A stretch of 64,000 bases of DNA from Drechslerella dactyloides. Lineage: Eukaryota > Ascomycota > Orbiliomycetes > Orbiliales > Orbiliaceae. Of the stretch, positions 9,191-21,251 are shown piece after piece (position 1 is the stretch's first letter; every line of letters starts with the position of its first letter). Both the position numbers and the translations under genes were made by a program. The stretch spans positions 806,001-870,000 of the forward strand of contig JAGTWJ010000011.1 of assembly GCA_020064725.1 (NCBI GenBank), in the 5' to 3' direction. The notes under the pieces were generated by a model. It saw only the letters and a program-made list of their open reading frames with translations, searched no databases and had not been told where the DNA came from.

Positions 9191-11702
9191 ATGCGTGTCT
9201 CGACTCTCGCCGGCGGCCTGCTCTTCGTGGCTGGCCGATTGGTTCGCGCAGCCCCTCAGGGGTCTACGTCATTGGCAGATGCAGTGTACAAGGACCCGAA
9301 GGCCAGCATCGACGACAGAGTTGCGGACCTACTGGGGCGGATGACAATTGAAGAGAAGCTCGGCCAATTGATGCAGGGTAAGTCACAATCACCCATAGAG
9401 AAGTTTCTCATTACGGATATATGTATTATCTGTACCTAACAGCGACGTGAAAAGGCGATCTATCGAACTGGCTCAATATAAATACTGGCGCCTACAACAG
9501 GACCGCGTTGGAAGCCAACTTTGAGTATAAACAGGGCTCCTTCTACGTCGGCTTCCCTATTCCATGGGAATGGGCAGCAAGGGGTATCAGCCTTGGCCAG
9601 AAATACCTCGTCGAGGAGACTCGTCTGGGTATCCCGGCCTTCGTCCAGACTGAGGGTCTACACGGTTTCTTGCTACCAAACGCCACGATATTCAACTCAC
9701 CTATCGGTTTTGGATGTTCCTTTAACCCGGATCTCGTCCAGAAGATGGCGGACGTCATTGGGAAAGAAGCCGCGGCATTCGGTGTCAGTCAGCTGTTCGC
9801 TCCGGTCTCCGACCTTGCTCGCGAGCTGCGATTTGGTCGAGTTGAAGAGTGCAATTCGGAGGATCCCTTCCTGGCGGGCGAAATCTCGACTGCTATCGTC
9901 AAGGGTTTCCAGAACCGTCAGGTCTCCGCTATGCTCAAGCATTTTGTTGGCGCTAGTAATCCTGAAGGCGGTGTCAACTGCGCTCCAGTCCACGGAGGGG
10001 AACGAGAGCTCCGGACAACTTGGCTCCCTCCATTCAAGAAGCCAGTAGTGGAAGCTGGTGCCCTGTCGATTATGGCCGGCTACACTGCATACGACGGGGT
10101 ACCCACGGTTGCCGACCACCATCTCCTGACGGACATTCTCAAGGGCGAATGGGGATACCAATACTATGTCATGAGCGACGCTGGCGGTACTGATCGTCTT
10201 TCGGATGCGTTCAAGACATGCCCGGATAAGACCACCCAAGCTGGCCGCGAATGCATTGCCAAGACGATCCTGGAAGCTGGCACGGACGTCGAGATGGGTG
10301 GCGGCTCTTTCAATTTCCGGTCGATTGCGAATTTGACGAAAAGCGGCCAACTTGACATCAGCGTTGTCGACGAGGCTGTTTCTCGACAGCTCAGGTCGAA
10401 GTTCAAGATCGGGTTATTCGAGAACCCGTACGCATCTGTGAAGAACACATCGATCAAGTACGAGGTTCACACCGACAGGAATGTTGCTGTTGCAAGAGAG
10501 TTGGATCGCGAGTCGATTGTTCTTCTGGAGAATCATGATAATACTCTACCGTTGTCCAAGTCTGCAAAAGTTGCAGTCATTGGGCCGATGGCTCACGGCT
10601 TCATGAACGTAAGTTATGCTACCTTCTCTCTAAATGTTAGCTAGGAGGCTTCTGCTAATATCGCGGATTGCAGTACGGTGACTACGTCCCATACAAGTCA
10701 TCACAGCGTGGCGTAACACCATACGACGGTATCAAAGCCGCCATCGGTGCCGATCAAGTCGTCTACGCCAAGGGTTGCGAGCGCTGGTCGAACGACGACT
10801 CCGGATTCTCAGAGGCCATCGCTGCTGCCGAGGCCGCTGATGTTGCCGTCGTCGTCGTAGGTACCTGGTCGCGCGACCAGAACGAGCTCTGGGCTGGACT
10901 CAACGCCACCACCGGCGAGCATGTCGACGTCCACTCCCTCAATCTTGTCGGCGCCCAAAGCAAGCTCGTCCGCGCTATCGCCGACACCAAGAAGCCCACT
11001 GTCGTTGTTTTCTCCTCTGGCAAGCCGATCACCGAAGACTGGATTGCGAACTATACCTCTGCCCTCGTCCAGCAATTCTATCCATCGGAGCAAGGCGGCC
11101 ATGCCCTCGCGGACATCCTGTTCGGCGACTACAGTCCCTCCGGCAAGCTGTCCGTTTCCTTCCCACACGACGTCGGCACGACACCCGCCTTCTACGACTA
11201 CCTCAACTCCGCGCGCTCATGGCCGGATCCCGGAAAAGAGTACGAGAACGGCACACTCGTATTCGGTCACAACTATGTCTTTAACAACCCGGTGCCGTGG
11301 TACGCCTTCGGCTTCGGACGGTCGTACACGACGTTCAAGTTTGCCAACATCAAACTGTCGAAGAGCTCGGTTGGGTATGCGGAAGCGCAGACCGCCGCTG
11401 CTACCGTCACTGTCATCGTTGATGTGACGAATACCGGCAGTCGCGACGGGCAGGAGGTCGTGCAGGTTTACGTGCGGGACCTGGTCAGCAGCGTTGTTAC
11501 GCCAAACCAGTTGTTGAAGGGGTTCAAGAAGGTTTCGCTGAAGGCTGGAGAGACGAAGAACGTTCGGATTGTGATCAAGGTGGCTGATTTGGGGCTGTGG
11601 AATTTAGCAATGAAGTATGAGGTGGAGAAGGGGCAGTTTCAATTTGCCGTTGGCAGCAGCTCGATAGACATCCACGGTACTGCTACCTTCGAGGTTGTAT
11701 AG
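9191..11702 (+). CDS. Secreted GH3 beta-glucosidase-type glycoside hydrolase
   Basis: Exons 9191-9377, 9455-10608, 10674-11702; 789 aa. Residues 1-20 form a signal peptide (MRVSTLAGGLLF...VRA) with likely cleavage before APQG. That is why the ATG at 9191 is preferred to an in-frame ATG at 9161, which would bury the signal. The GH3 N-terminal barrel follows, with KHFVG, RELRTTWLPPF and the nucleophile Asp304 in VMSDAGG. Then come the (alpha/beta)6 sandwich domain and a C-terminal fibronectin III-like domain (NTGSRDGQEVVQVYVRD). Fungal cellobiases of the Cel3A/Bgl1 type usually have SDW at the nucleophile. The SDAGG form points to a different GH3 subgroup, so substrate (beta-glucosides versus xylosides or others) is open. 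Several NxS/T sites fit a secreted glycoprotein. Intron 1 ends in AAG: the nearby CAG acceptor would give an immediate stop. Confidence 0.93.
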
Positions 11703-12091
11703 AGTGAGAGAGGCCTATAGCGAGATTGGTCTCATGTTGTAATTATAGTATGTAATCACTTGAAGATACACCGTCAATGCCAGCCGCCGTAAAGAACTGT
11801 GCTAGTAAACGTACACTCAACAAAAGGAGCGTGGATGCTTCGTAGTGCTGGCATCGGTAAAGTTATTCTCCTATTGAATTCGTAACGTCGTCTGATAATT
11901 TCACAAGAAAGAAGAGAATCGAGCCAATATAATCAAGCAGCCCTTGTCCTATCTAACGCTGATCTCTACACAAAGCTGTTCGACCACTATAAAATAAAAA
12001 AATAAGTAACGAATGAAAATACAGTTGCCTAGCTAAATACACAGCAAAAGACGATCATAAACTCGGTCATAGCGCTATTGGCGGGTGAAGA
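11703..12091. other. Convergent 3' intergenic region
   Basis: AT-rich 3' flanks of two convergent genes. Nothing else seen. Confidence 0.6.
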
Positions 12092-13147
12092 TTATTTTAA
12101 AATGACTAATTCCTCATCGCCATCGATATATCCCTTTATGTCCAAATGTCCCCAATAGTCATCGGTTATGCTCTCCCCCTGAGCCTTTAACACAGCCGCA
12201 GGAACCAGTTCTGTATGGAGCCTATTGATGAACGTCGACTGTCCAAGTATCACGCCGTTCCATTGATTTGGAATTGCGCTGCGCGGCAAGACGGTCGCTA
12301 ATCCCACCATTTCAAATTCGCCGTTGGTGAACCGGAGTTTCAAATCGCATTGGACAATAACTATCTGTTTGCCTGCATCCCGAGTCCTGTATGGTTCGTT
12401 GACCGGATGTTCTTGTAGAAAGGACAGGAATCGGGTGGGCAAAAAGTCTTCGGAAATGAAGGTTCGATGGGCGCCGGTATCGAAAAGAACTTCAGCCCAC
12501 ATCTTGTGTTCAGTGCCGGAATCTGCGTCGATCCCACTCAGAATCATAGGACAATTCCGGAGAAACGGCAGTGTTCTGTGCATAGAATGTGCCGGAAGGA
12601 TAACGAATGGGTCATATCGAGGCCCTTCTACATACTCTCTTGCCAACTTGCGCAGGTACTCCTTGTAGCGGGGATTTGCCACCTTTGAGGATCCCAGGTT
12701 TTTCGAACTGTTGATGACGACGGGCAGGCCAACGGGTTGGTAATCATCGCGTCGCGATTCTCGGGCTTGCTGAGAGATTCGGTGGGCTTCGACTTCTTGG
12801 AGCGCGAGCTGTCGGAGTAGGTTCCTCGATTTCTCACTGCGTGGCCTTAGACTGCGGAAGGATATCGATCTCTCATTGCCGCTGTATTGGGTTGCAATCT
12901 GTGCAAGTGCCTGGCCAATGGTTGTGAACTCAGAGACACGTAGCATAGCAGACTTGTCGACACACCAGGCTAACGATTCCAGAACCCTCGAGAGGTTAAG
13001 TTCAATTTCCTGAACAGGCTTCTCTTCGGTAGGCTTCTCTTCGGTAGGCTTCTCTTCGGCAGGCACCTCTGCGGTAAGCTTCTCGTCAGGGGCAGCCGCG
13101 TCTTGAGTACCAGTCTTGGTTCCATCTTGGTTGTGATTTCGGGACAT
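12092..13147 (-). CDS. Orphan retropepsin-like aspartic protease domain protein
   Basis: Single exon, 351 aa. The N-terminus is low-complexity, with about three EEKPT pentapeptide repeats (residues 31-45) from a 15-bp tandem repeat. A helical region follows (about 46-130). From about 195 comes a domain with the retroviral-type aspartyl protease hallmarks: LFDTGAHRTFI with the DTGA catalytic motif at residues 223-226, and the second hallmark VILGQSTF (about 299-306). Such domains work as homodimers in which each subunit gives one Asp. No reverse transcriptase, integrase or LTR is seen beside it. It could be a domesticated gag-pol fragment or a Ddi1/Asp2-like cellular peptidase. The frame is complete with Met and stop, and composition matches its neighbours. 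Function beyond probable proteolysis is unknown. Confidence 0.75.
   Translation of the reverse strand: MSRNHNQDGTKTGTQDAAAPDEKLTAEVPAEEKPTEEKPTEEKPVQEIELNLSRVLESLAWCVDKSAMLRVSEFTTIGQALAQIATQYSGNERSISFRSLRPRSEKSRNLLRQLALQEVEAHRISQQARESRRDDYQPVGLPVVINSSKNLGSSKVANPRYKEYLRKLAREYVEGPRYDPFVILPAHSMHRTLPFLRNCPMILSGIDADSGTEHKMWAEVLFDTGAHRTFISEDFLPTRFLSFLQEHPVNEPYRTRDAGKQIVIVQCDLKLRFTNGEFEMVGLATVLPRSAIPNQWNGVILGQSTFINRLHTELVPAAVLKAQGESITDDYWGHLDIKGYIDGDEELVILK
13018..13070 (-). repeat. 15-bp tandem repeat encoding EEKPT
   Basis: Three near-identical 15-bp units plus a diverged fourth inside the retropepsin-like gene, giving the Glu/Lys/Pro repeat. In-frame length variation between strains would be expected. 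Confidence 0.8.
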
Positions 13148-13559
13148 ATCTGCGGCTATTAGGGGAGTGTTAGTAAGTGCTCATACGATGGGTTCGGCGG
13201 AAGTAAATATGTCGGTGGCATGCTTCGCGCTAGCAGCCTAGAGGTTCTTTTAGCCAAGGTTTTGGCTACGGTCAGTCCTATCGGACATACCTGTATGGAG
13301 GAAGTGGACTGGTGTGGACGGTATGGTGATGAGGTCTTTTCCAAGTGTCAGAGGATGGCTAAGTGCGAGGTATCGATATGGTTGTTGTAGGGCTCAAAGC
13401 ATAACACTCAGCTTTGTTGTTGGGTGTTTTGGTCTTTGGCCGCTTGCCGTCGAGTTATTTTTCTGCCTTTGGATTTTTTGCAATGCTGTTATCTGTAGGG
13501 TATTAATCCTAATAGCGAGAGCTTTTAGATTGAGCCTTTTCTCGAGGTAGGCTTTTTTT

Positions 13560-14300
13560 AGCTATCGAATGTCCGAGGCCAAGTGTTATAATTTTTCGTG
13601 ATCGAGCAATATTCGCGTTCAGGATGCGTTTGGTTTTGGCGTGCTCTTCGCTGAGGAGGGGAAACCCACTTTTGAACTTCTTCTTTTCTTCAGTATTTTA
13701 TTTATTGGGGGCTTTATTTTTTTTTAAGGATCTGGATTTCGTTTGCGTGTTCTTCACTGAGGCGGGAAACCTTATCGCTGAGATCGACTAGTGACTCTGC
13801 TGTATAATGTATTGGCATCTTTAACGACGGCTGTATTGCCGCGTCGTACGAGATGTTCTGAGGCCGTTCTGACGGAGAGAGTGGGGACGGTATGAGATTT
13901 GATATGGGCCAAAATGCTAAAGCAAATGGATGAACACATGCTGGATAGATAATTGATGTCAGCTTCAATGCTGCGGGTCATGCCTTTGGTGACAGCTCGA
14001 CGTATGCTGATAAGGAACAATCGTTTCAGTTCGATGCTACCATTTGTGATGGGCTAAGGAGGATGTTGCTGTGGATATGGTTGGTATTGCTGATATGGAG
14101 GTATGTCCATGGGTGGAGGTTGATTTTGAGATGGGGATTGTACTTGTTGGCCAAGGGCAGTTGAATTGTAAGGAAGGTTGCAGCCAGCACCTTGGTCGGC
14201 TCACGAGACTGAGGAAGGTTGGTCTCAAGGACAATATCAAAAGCGGAACCGATAGGTAATAGCGATTGTTTGGAGGAGGAAAGGAAGAGCAAGGTTCTTT
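13560..14300 (-). pseudogene. Decayed Gln/Pro-rich and coiled-coil reading frame
   Basis: Not recognised as a family. Read leftward, one frame at about 14050-14200 gives a Gln/Pro/Tyr-rich stretch (including PPYQQYQPYPQQHPP) that stops at a TAG (14054-14056). The frame continues after that stop with a basic helical segment. A second frame (13968 to 13714) gives a Pro/Ser-rich stretch and then a heptad-like LSDKVSRLSEEHANEIQIL before a poly-Lys stop. About 70 bp further on a diverged copy reads LLSEEHAKTKRIL. Coding-like composition split by stops and frame changes suggests a decayed gene, or an unrecognised spliced gene. It is co-oriented with and just upstream of the retropepsin-like gene, so the two may once have belonged to one element; that is speculative. 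Confidence 0.3.
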
Positions 14301-14974
14301 TGTGTGTTTATCCAGAGGTGTCTACAGCAGCGGCTACCAAAAATATTCTACACTACTGGCAGCACACCAAATTAACCGCGAGCAAGCTACTATCTCAATC
14401 TGATATCTGCCGGATCGCGATCTCACTTGTGCATACTGTATATACGGTCCTTATCGTTGAATGGGTACGTGCAAGCGGCGAAAATACTGTTGCAATCTCA
14501 AATTGGCCTTTTATTCGAGCGAATTGGAGCTTCATGGGCAGTTTTATTAATTATTCAATCGGAATCTCTATAGAACTGTTTTCAACCGTCCACTGATATG
14601 CCTCGTAGCGCTATAATCTGATCAAACTTCCCGTAGTTCACGGGTGCATTCGGGGTCTTGTGTGACATTGTAATATGACTTCCAGAATGGGAATGTTTGT
14701 CTCGTTTGCAATTTACGGGCAACGGTGACGGACGTGCTGGCTGAACGCGACGTCGCGCGTCAATCTGTTCGTGGTTGTTTACGCGGATAGCTGGTGCCAA
14801 TTGCTATCCTTATGTGGGAACATCTGAAGCCACCAGCGCCAACCTCCCCCCTCTCGACGGTCACTCAACATGACATTCCAGCTTCAATTTATCTGTCCTG
14901 ACACCCCTTGAACGAATACTCCAGCTACCTCTAACCATCAATCTATCTTTCTGGTTCGCATAAATTTATCCGCG
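14301..14974. other. Intergenic: MRC1 upstream region
   Basis: No gene supported. It contains the presumed MRC1 promoter; a pyrimidine-rich stretch at 14840-14860 and 14925-14950 lies just before the ATG. Confidence 0.5.
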
Positions 14975-17900
14975 ATGTCTTCGCCCGAGTCCCCGTCCTC
15001 GGGGGCATACGCCTCTCCCTCTCCGCCTGGCAGCCCGAAAATCGACCTGACGATGACACCAAAATCCAAGATCGCAGCTCTTCTCGCACAATTCTCGGAC
15101 TCGGATTCAGACGGACCAGCCTCTAAACCGCGCGCAAAATCACCTCCGAAACAACATAATTCTTCACCCAGAAAAGCCGCCGCGGTGGCCGACGATAATG
15201 AGGAGGATGACGATGACGACGTGCCAGTCGCTCGACATAGAGCACGAGCAACGAAAATGGCTTCAATTGACTCAGGAGACGATATTGAGATGGCTGAAGC
15301 CGATACACCCAGTCTTCCCAAAATGAGTGCTGCTGAACGCCTGCGGCAGGGTCTCTTTGGCAACAAGAGCAAAGAAGTTGAGCCGAATTCTAACAACGAT
15401 ACGGACAGTGACGACGCACCGAAGCAGCCACGAAGACGAATCTTGAAGAAGAAATCGTCACCGATACAATCTGCGGGGAGCTCGCCAGCTCGTTCTGCCG
15501 CGAAATCTGCGTCACCGCGGCCTATAACAAGCAACTCGACCAGCGAAAATACGACCGCCCAGCCTAAGAGGCAGAACAAAACCAAAAAGGGCGAGAAGCC
15601 TGCTGCAAAGAAAAGCAGCAAGAGCAAGAAGTCGAAGAAGCCGTCCATGCAGGAAAATGCGAGCGGTTCGGATGGGAATTCGCAGATATTCGACTCTGAC
15701 GATGATTCTCTCTCCGGCGTGGATTCGGACGTATCCGTCGGGGCGTTAATTGAAGAGTCAAAGCTCGTCCAACTCGTCAACAAGCGCAGACAGGCGAACA
15801 AGGAGAAAGAGGCAATTGAGGAAGCGAAACGGAGAGCTCGCCAGGAGGCATCCCAGACCGCCGACAACGAGGAACCAATAATATTCGACGATATATCGGA
15901 GGGGGAGGCTGGGAAGCGGCCTACGAAGACGAAGCAGCCATCCGTTCGGAAAGCGTCAAAGAAAGCTGTATTTGAAATGCAGGCTGAGACGCAGAGAATG
16001 GCCAGGAGTATGAACCTACAGCTCACAGCCCCTCCGAGGAAGAAATTCCCCGTGGCGGATCTATGGGCAAAACTTGGTTTGAAAGACCCGAACGCACCAA
16101 GATCCGAGCAGGCAGAGAAGTCGCAACCAGACGCACTGTCGAGTTCAATACCGAATACCTCTGAAGTCGAACAATCCAGCCCGCCGTCATCTTTCACAAC
16201 ATCGCCGAAAAAAGCTACGGTGGTCCCTGAACGTACTGTCGCTGAGACAACAGTTGAGAAAATGGACAGTATCATCACAGAAGGCGACGACCTCCCTTCT
16301 TTAGAACAGCTCATGCAAGAGAGCTACGCTCCCAAGGACACGGCGCCGCTTGATAAAGGGAACGGGACTGTTATTGACCAGGATATTGAAATGCTCGATG
16401 TCCCTGGTGATCGAAAGCTGGGCTTTCAAAGCATTCCCAAACTCGATGCAAGCAAGTCGACGAAGGCCTTCGCTACCATCGTACCAAAATTGAGCGTTCA
16501 GGCGAACGATGATTCGGACTCAGATGATCTCGAGATAATACCGCCTCCAGCGATAACCATAGCCAAGCCCATTCCGAAGAGCGACCCCTTAAAAGATCTG
16601 CGACGGCTGTCGAAGCTGAACTCCCCAGAATCCAAGCGGAAAGGCCGTTTTGGGAAGAATGCCGCCGTACCGACTGACTGGCTGGCAGACTTGCAGAGGA
16701 AGGCAAGGGAACAGATCAAAGCGGATGAACAAGAGAGGGTCAATGAGCTTCGTGCCCAGGGCATCGAGGTTCTCACGGAAGCAGACAAAGAGAAGGAAAT
16801 GTTTGGGGAAGATCACATTGAAAAGGCTCGACAGGAAGCAAGAGAACTGAAAGACCGCGAAAGAAGAGAGGAAGCGCGGCGACGTGGTGTCCATCTAGCG
16901 GATCTGACGGACGATAGCGAAAATGACGGCGACTGGCAAGAAGACGAAGGAGATGACGATGACCTTTCCGGTAGTGACAGTGAAGGATCAGGGTCCGGAG
17001 AAGAGGATGTTGAATCTGACGCTGAAGGCGAGGAAGAAAAAGCGGGCTCTCCAACACCTGGTCAGCGAGAGGCAACTCCAGTCCGACTTTCAGATATGCC
17101 CAAGATGATGGAATCGGACGACGAAAACTCCGTTGAGCACACACCGGCTGCTGCTCCCCGACGACAGCGCGCCAGAGCTGTTGTGAAAGACGACGAAGAT
17201 GAGGACGAAAAGGAAGAACAACCGGAGGTGCTGGACCCAATCACTCAAGTTCCATCAAGCATGCAAAGCCCACAGAAGCCAGCGCCATTTGCTGGCATGC
17301 AAGCGTCACTACCTCTGGGTCTGACGCAAATGTTCGATTCATCCATGGAAGCGGAAAGCGTACCATCCAGCTTGGCCAACTCCAAGGACGATGCCCCGGG
17401 TGTATTCGCGGGCATCAAGCCTCAAGGTCCAGTCATGGGTCTGACGCAGATGTTTGAGTCGTCAATGGACTCTCAGACAAGCAACTCGGGTGCTCAAAAT
17501 CGCATGGATATGCTCAGGCAAGATGTTCCGGACGACCTCGGTATCTCACAAATCCCTCTGGAGCCTCTTGAAGGCAATACGCAAATGCAAGCTCAGACGC
17601 AAGGGTCAATGTTGGATCTAGCTTACTCGCAGAGCCAGGTCCAATATGAGCCCGAATCGATGCTTCAGCCGATGGACATCTCCACGCAGATGTCCGACTA
17701 TCCTGATCCGACGCCGGATATGGGGTTTCAGTATAACCCTGACCAGGCACCGCCACGGTTCATGCAGGCTAGTCAAGCAATGGATTCTGAGAGCGTTAGT
17801 GGAAAGCGGAGAGTTCCATCAGGACTTACTGAGTCTACGGTTATTGTTTCCCCTGAAACTACTCCGAAGCCTAAGAAGGGTCGATTGATTCGCCGCAACC

Positions 17901-19265
17901 GTGTGGGTTCGGAAGACGAGGCGAGTGAGAAAGCTGATAGCGACAGCGAAGCCGCCTTATCTGCGTCGGAGAAGACGGCGCCCAATGCATTCGATCTCCT
18001 TGGGAAGAAGGCTAAGAAAGCTGCGGAAGTCTACGACAAGAAAAAGAGTCGGGCAAAGGACATGTTCCAGGAGGCCGCTGAGGAGTCTGAAGACGAATAC
18101 GCTGGCCTTGGTGGTGCGAGTGACGAAGACTCGAACGACGAGGACCTATCAGAGCTGGAGGACCTAATCGACAACGAGACTATGGATGCGGACGACGGAG
18201 CGCACGCTGAGCTAGATCTTAAGCGGAACGTCGCAGATGACGAGAAGGATGTCCAGAAACTCATGAAAGATATCACACATGGCAACTTGCGCAAGCGACG
18301 CGGTGCGGGCTTTGATCTCGATGACTCTGACGAGGAAGAGTATCGTCGCGAGAGGCGACGTCTCAAGAATGCTGCCGAGCGGAGGAGATTGTTGATGCAG
18401 CATGACAACATCTCGAAGATTGGTAAGTCATCTTCATCTTGTATAATTCAGCTATCAGGTATATATATACTAATTATCGTGCAATGCAGCGGACAACCCG
18501 AAGCGGCAAGCGTTCCTCAGCATCATCGCGGGAGGCAGGGAAGGCGACAGGAGTTTCCTCGACGAGGAAGAAGACTACGACTTTGGCATCCACGCCGATA
18601 CGCAAAACACAGACTCCCAATCCGCAGACAAAGCAGCAGCAGACAACCAAGCCGACTCGCCATCTGCCGCTGAGCCAGCCGCCGAAACCCAAAATGAAAG
18701 CAACGAGAAGGAACCCAGCGGAAACCCGCGTCGCACCAACAAGAAGCGCAAGCCCAAGACCCTCCTCGAAGTCCAGCGCAGCGTGTCTTCCCTCCTCGAC
18801 GACGGGACCGACAAAGCCGCCCTCGACGATCTCTCCTCCTCAGACATCGAAATCGAAGAACTGGACACCATCACCAAGCGGCGCAAGGTCGCCGTCGTTG
18901 ACCGCGTCGCGATGAAACGCAGTGCTACTACCACTAGCGAAAGCACGAAACTCGCCTACTACCGCGGCAGCAACAGCACCGACCCGACGGGACAGTTCAA
19001 GATCCCCGCGCTCGTCCGCCGGGCGACGACGCAGGCGATCAGCGAGACAACGACCGTGGCGCCCAAGGCGGCGATTGCGGAGACGACGACGTCGATGAAG
19101 CGAGTCAAGGCTGTTGGCGCGAGTATCAATTTCCAGTACCGCGAGGCGGCGAAGCAGAAGAATATCGAGAAGGCGGTGAACGGGAAGAAGAAAGAGGAGA
19201 AGAAAGTGATGGGTGCACGGAGAGCGAACGCCGCGAATGTGTTCAATGCCGGTGGATTCTCCTGA
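14975..19265 (+). CDS. MRC1: Mrc1/Claspin-type replication checkpoint mediator
   Basis: Exons 14975-18422 and 18490-19265; 1407 aa. Mrc1 travels with the replisome (Tof1-Csm3), speeds forks, and after Mec1/ATR phosphorylation recruits Rad53/Chk2 in the nucleus. The protein is mostly acidic and Ser-rich and presumably disordered. It shows a basic N-terminal half with SQ/TQ sites, a coiled, charged helix (about residues 570-640), two copies of a GLTQMF motif (about 781 and 820), and many further SQ/TQ dipeptides. The conserved MRC1 domain lies near 1000-1160, starting around FDLLGKKAKKAAEVYDKKK. The C-terminus, after the single intron, contains LLEVQRSVSSLLDDG. Length is close to other Pezizomycotina Mrc1 proteins. 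A 458-codon open frame on the opposite strand (14938-16314) is a compositional shadow. Confidence 0.92.
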
Positions 19266-19481
19266 GCCCCAGCTTCTCTCTATTTTTATACTTATTTCTT
19301 GTACCATGCTTTACCTGATTATATGATTTTACTAGCACTGCATGACTTGGAATTGGCGTGGTGTAATTGGCGTCTACGGCGGAATCTGAATTGGTTGTCA
19401 TGTCATGTCTCTATATTGTTTAATCCAGCGATGCTAAGTCGAAATAATATCATTCATCTGCATATAACTTCAATACATTAA

Positions 19482-21251
19482 TCAACATCGAATCTCTATC
19501 GACCCATCGCCTGCTCTGCTGATGTACTTGACGCCCTTATACGGCTTCACCGACTCCGCTATCCCTTTCCCGCCAACAATATTCAACGAGTCAACCTTTA
19601 GCCCGCTCAACAAAGCGCCTCGAATCGTGAAGTCGAGCAGTACACTCCTAGGCATAGACGCAATCGCCTGTGCTGATGGCGGCTGCTTCTTATCCTTTTC
19701 TTTCTCCTTCGCAGGTGTCGCGGTACCCGAGCTCGGAGCCTTGCTACTACCGTCATTGTAGTTATTATCGTAGTTTGACAGTAGCTTGCCGCTGCGTTTT
19801 CCCTCCTCGTCGTCCCCATCCTCGTGTCCGCTCTTCACGACGACCTCGGCTTTGAAAGTGTAGCTTCCACCGGGGACGATGGCAGTGTTGGGCAGCCGCC
19901 AGTGGATGTGGTTCCGTTCTGTGTCGTGGAGGAAATCGCCCTTGGATACTCGTGTGTTTAACACCGTCCGCACGTGCGGCGGCAGCGGGATGCGCACGCT
20001 CACGTCCTCCATGATGGGGTTGGAGCTGCTCCCTGTCGATGGGCCGCCGTGCAAAAACTGCGACGGTATGGTGGCGCCGGCGCCCTGTGCTGCTATGCGC
20101 GCGAAGGCCGATGAGCCCGCGGACTGTGACGGTATGACGGTGCAGTAGGGCGACGACCCGGGGATCGTGAGGCGGACTTCGAACTCATTCGAGTTGGTAC
20201 CTTGCAGCAGTTTCGTCGTAACGGATACCGGCGGATTGAAGCCCTGTGAGGCGGTCGATGGCGAAAAGTTGGGCAACATGTCGACTTCGTAGGAGGCTAG
20301 GACGAACTTGCCGTCCGGCGGGACGAAGGAGAGTTGGCCTGGCTGTGCGTTCCATTTGGACAGGCGCACGCAGGGGTGGAATACAGGCGCTTCGAGAACG
20401 ACGCCGCCGCCACCTCTGGCGGTGGGGGTGCGTATTGAGAGTAGCATGTCGGGAATGCCAGAGATCCTGGAGGTAAAAAGCATGGTACCTGTGACACGGC
20501 TAGCGATCGGACGGCCAGAGGGGGCGATTGTGCAGTGTAGGGTTTCAAGGAGATCAAGGTACATCTCGTTAGAGTTGTGCTTGACGTTGGCACGCCGCCA
20601 TGGTATGGTGGATATGGTGCTGGGTGCCGCTCGGAAGGGATCCAAAGAGCCACTATCAGAGGGACATCAGCGGTCAGCGACTGTCTCACAACATGATAGC
20701 AAATGTAGCACTGCATACCTTGGTAACGTGACATTTGCGAGGAGCTTCTTCATGATACTGGGCGGGAGGACTACATCTCGTAGTCCGTTCGGCTCCGTAT
20801 TGGCTGGTAGCCCATCGTCACACATCTCCCCAAGTAGCTCCGCAACGATATCATAATTGCCTTCGATCTTGGAGGGTATCAGCGGCGGGCCAAAGTAGTC
20901 TTCCAGCACGTCTGCTATCCTATGTAGGAATTCGAGGACCAGCAGCGGTTCGACCTCCGATGTTACCGGTGACAGGAACGTCAGGTTGTTGTGGACGATG
21001 TTGAAAAGCAAGGTTGGCGGCGAGAGTTGGGAGAGATATATGAGCGGTGGTCGCGGGGCCGGATGCGAGATGTAGGAGGTTATGTACTCCTGCGGTGAGG
21101 CGGTAGGCCGGTGTCGCCAGTTGTGCTGGAGGATGGGAGAGCTGTAACAGGTGTTAGCGGAGTGTGGATGGGGGAGCGGGTGTAGAATGACGCAGAGAGG
21201 GGGCTACTTCTGACTATCGAAGATGTAGAGGGCCTCTACAGCCCCCGCCAT
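19482..21251 (-). CDS. APM3: AP-3 adaptor complex mu subunit
   Basis: Exons (descending) 21251-21208, 21141-20719, 20652-19482; 545 aa. AP-3 mu selects cargo at Golgi or endosome membranes for the direct route to the vacuole. The N-terminal longin-like domain begins MAGAVEALYIFDSQ and includes EVEPLLVLEFLHRIADVLEDYFG. After a linker, the mu-homology domain starts around EMYLDLLETLHCTIAPSG and shows VFHPCVRLSKW, FVPPDGKFVLASYEVDMLP and the C-terminal KPYKGVKYISRAGDGSIEIRC. The domain carries an approximately 60-residue low-complexity charged insertion (HEDGDDEEGKRS...KEKEKDKK), common in fungal homologues and probably a surface loop. It shares a 339-bp divergent promoter with the DMAC1-like gene. 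Intron 1 uses donor GTAGCC. Confidence 0.93.

Noticed and set aside
14938..16314. 458-codon open frame antisense to MRC1
   Set aside because: Shadow of the acidic/Ser-rich codons of MRC1 on the other strand; Ser/Phe/Leu-rich translation with no family resemblance.
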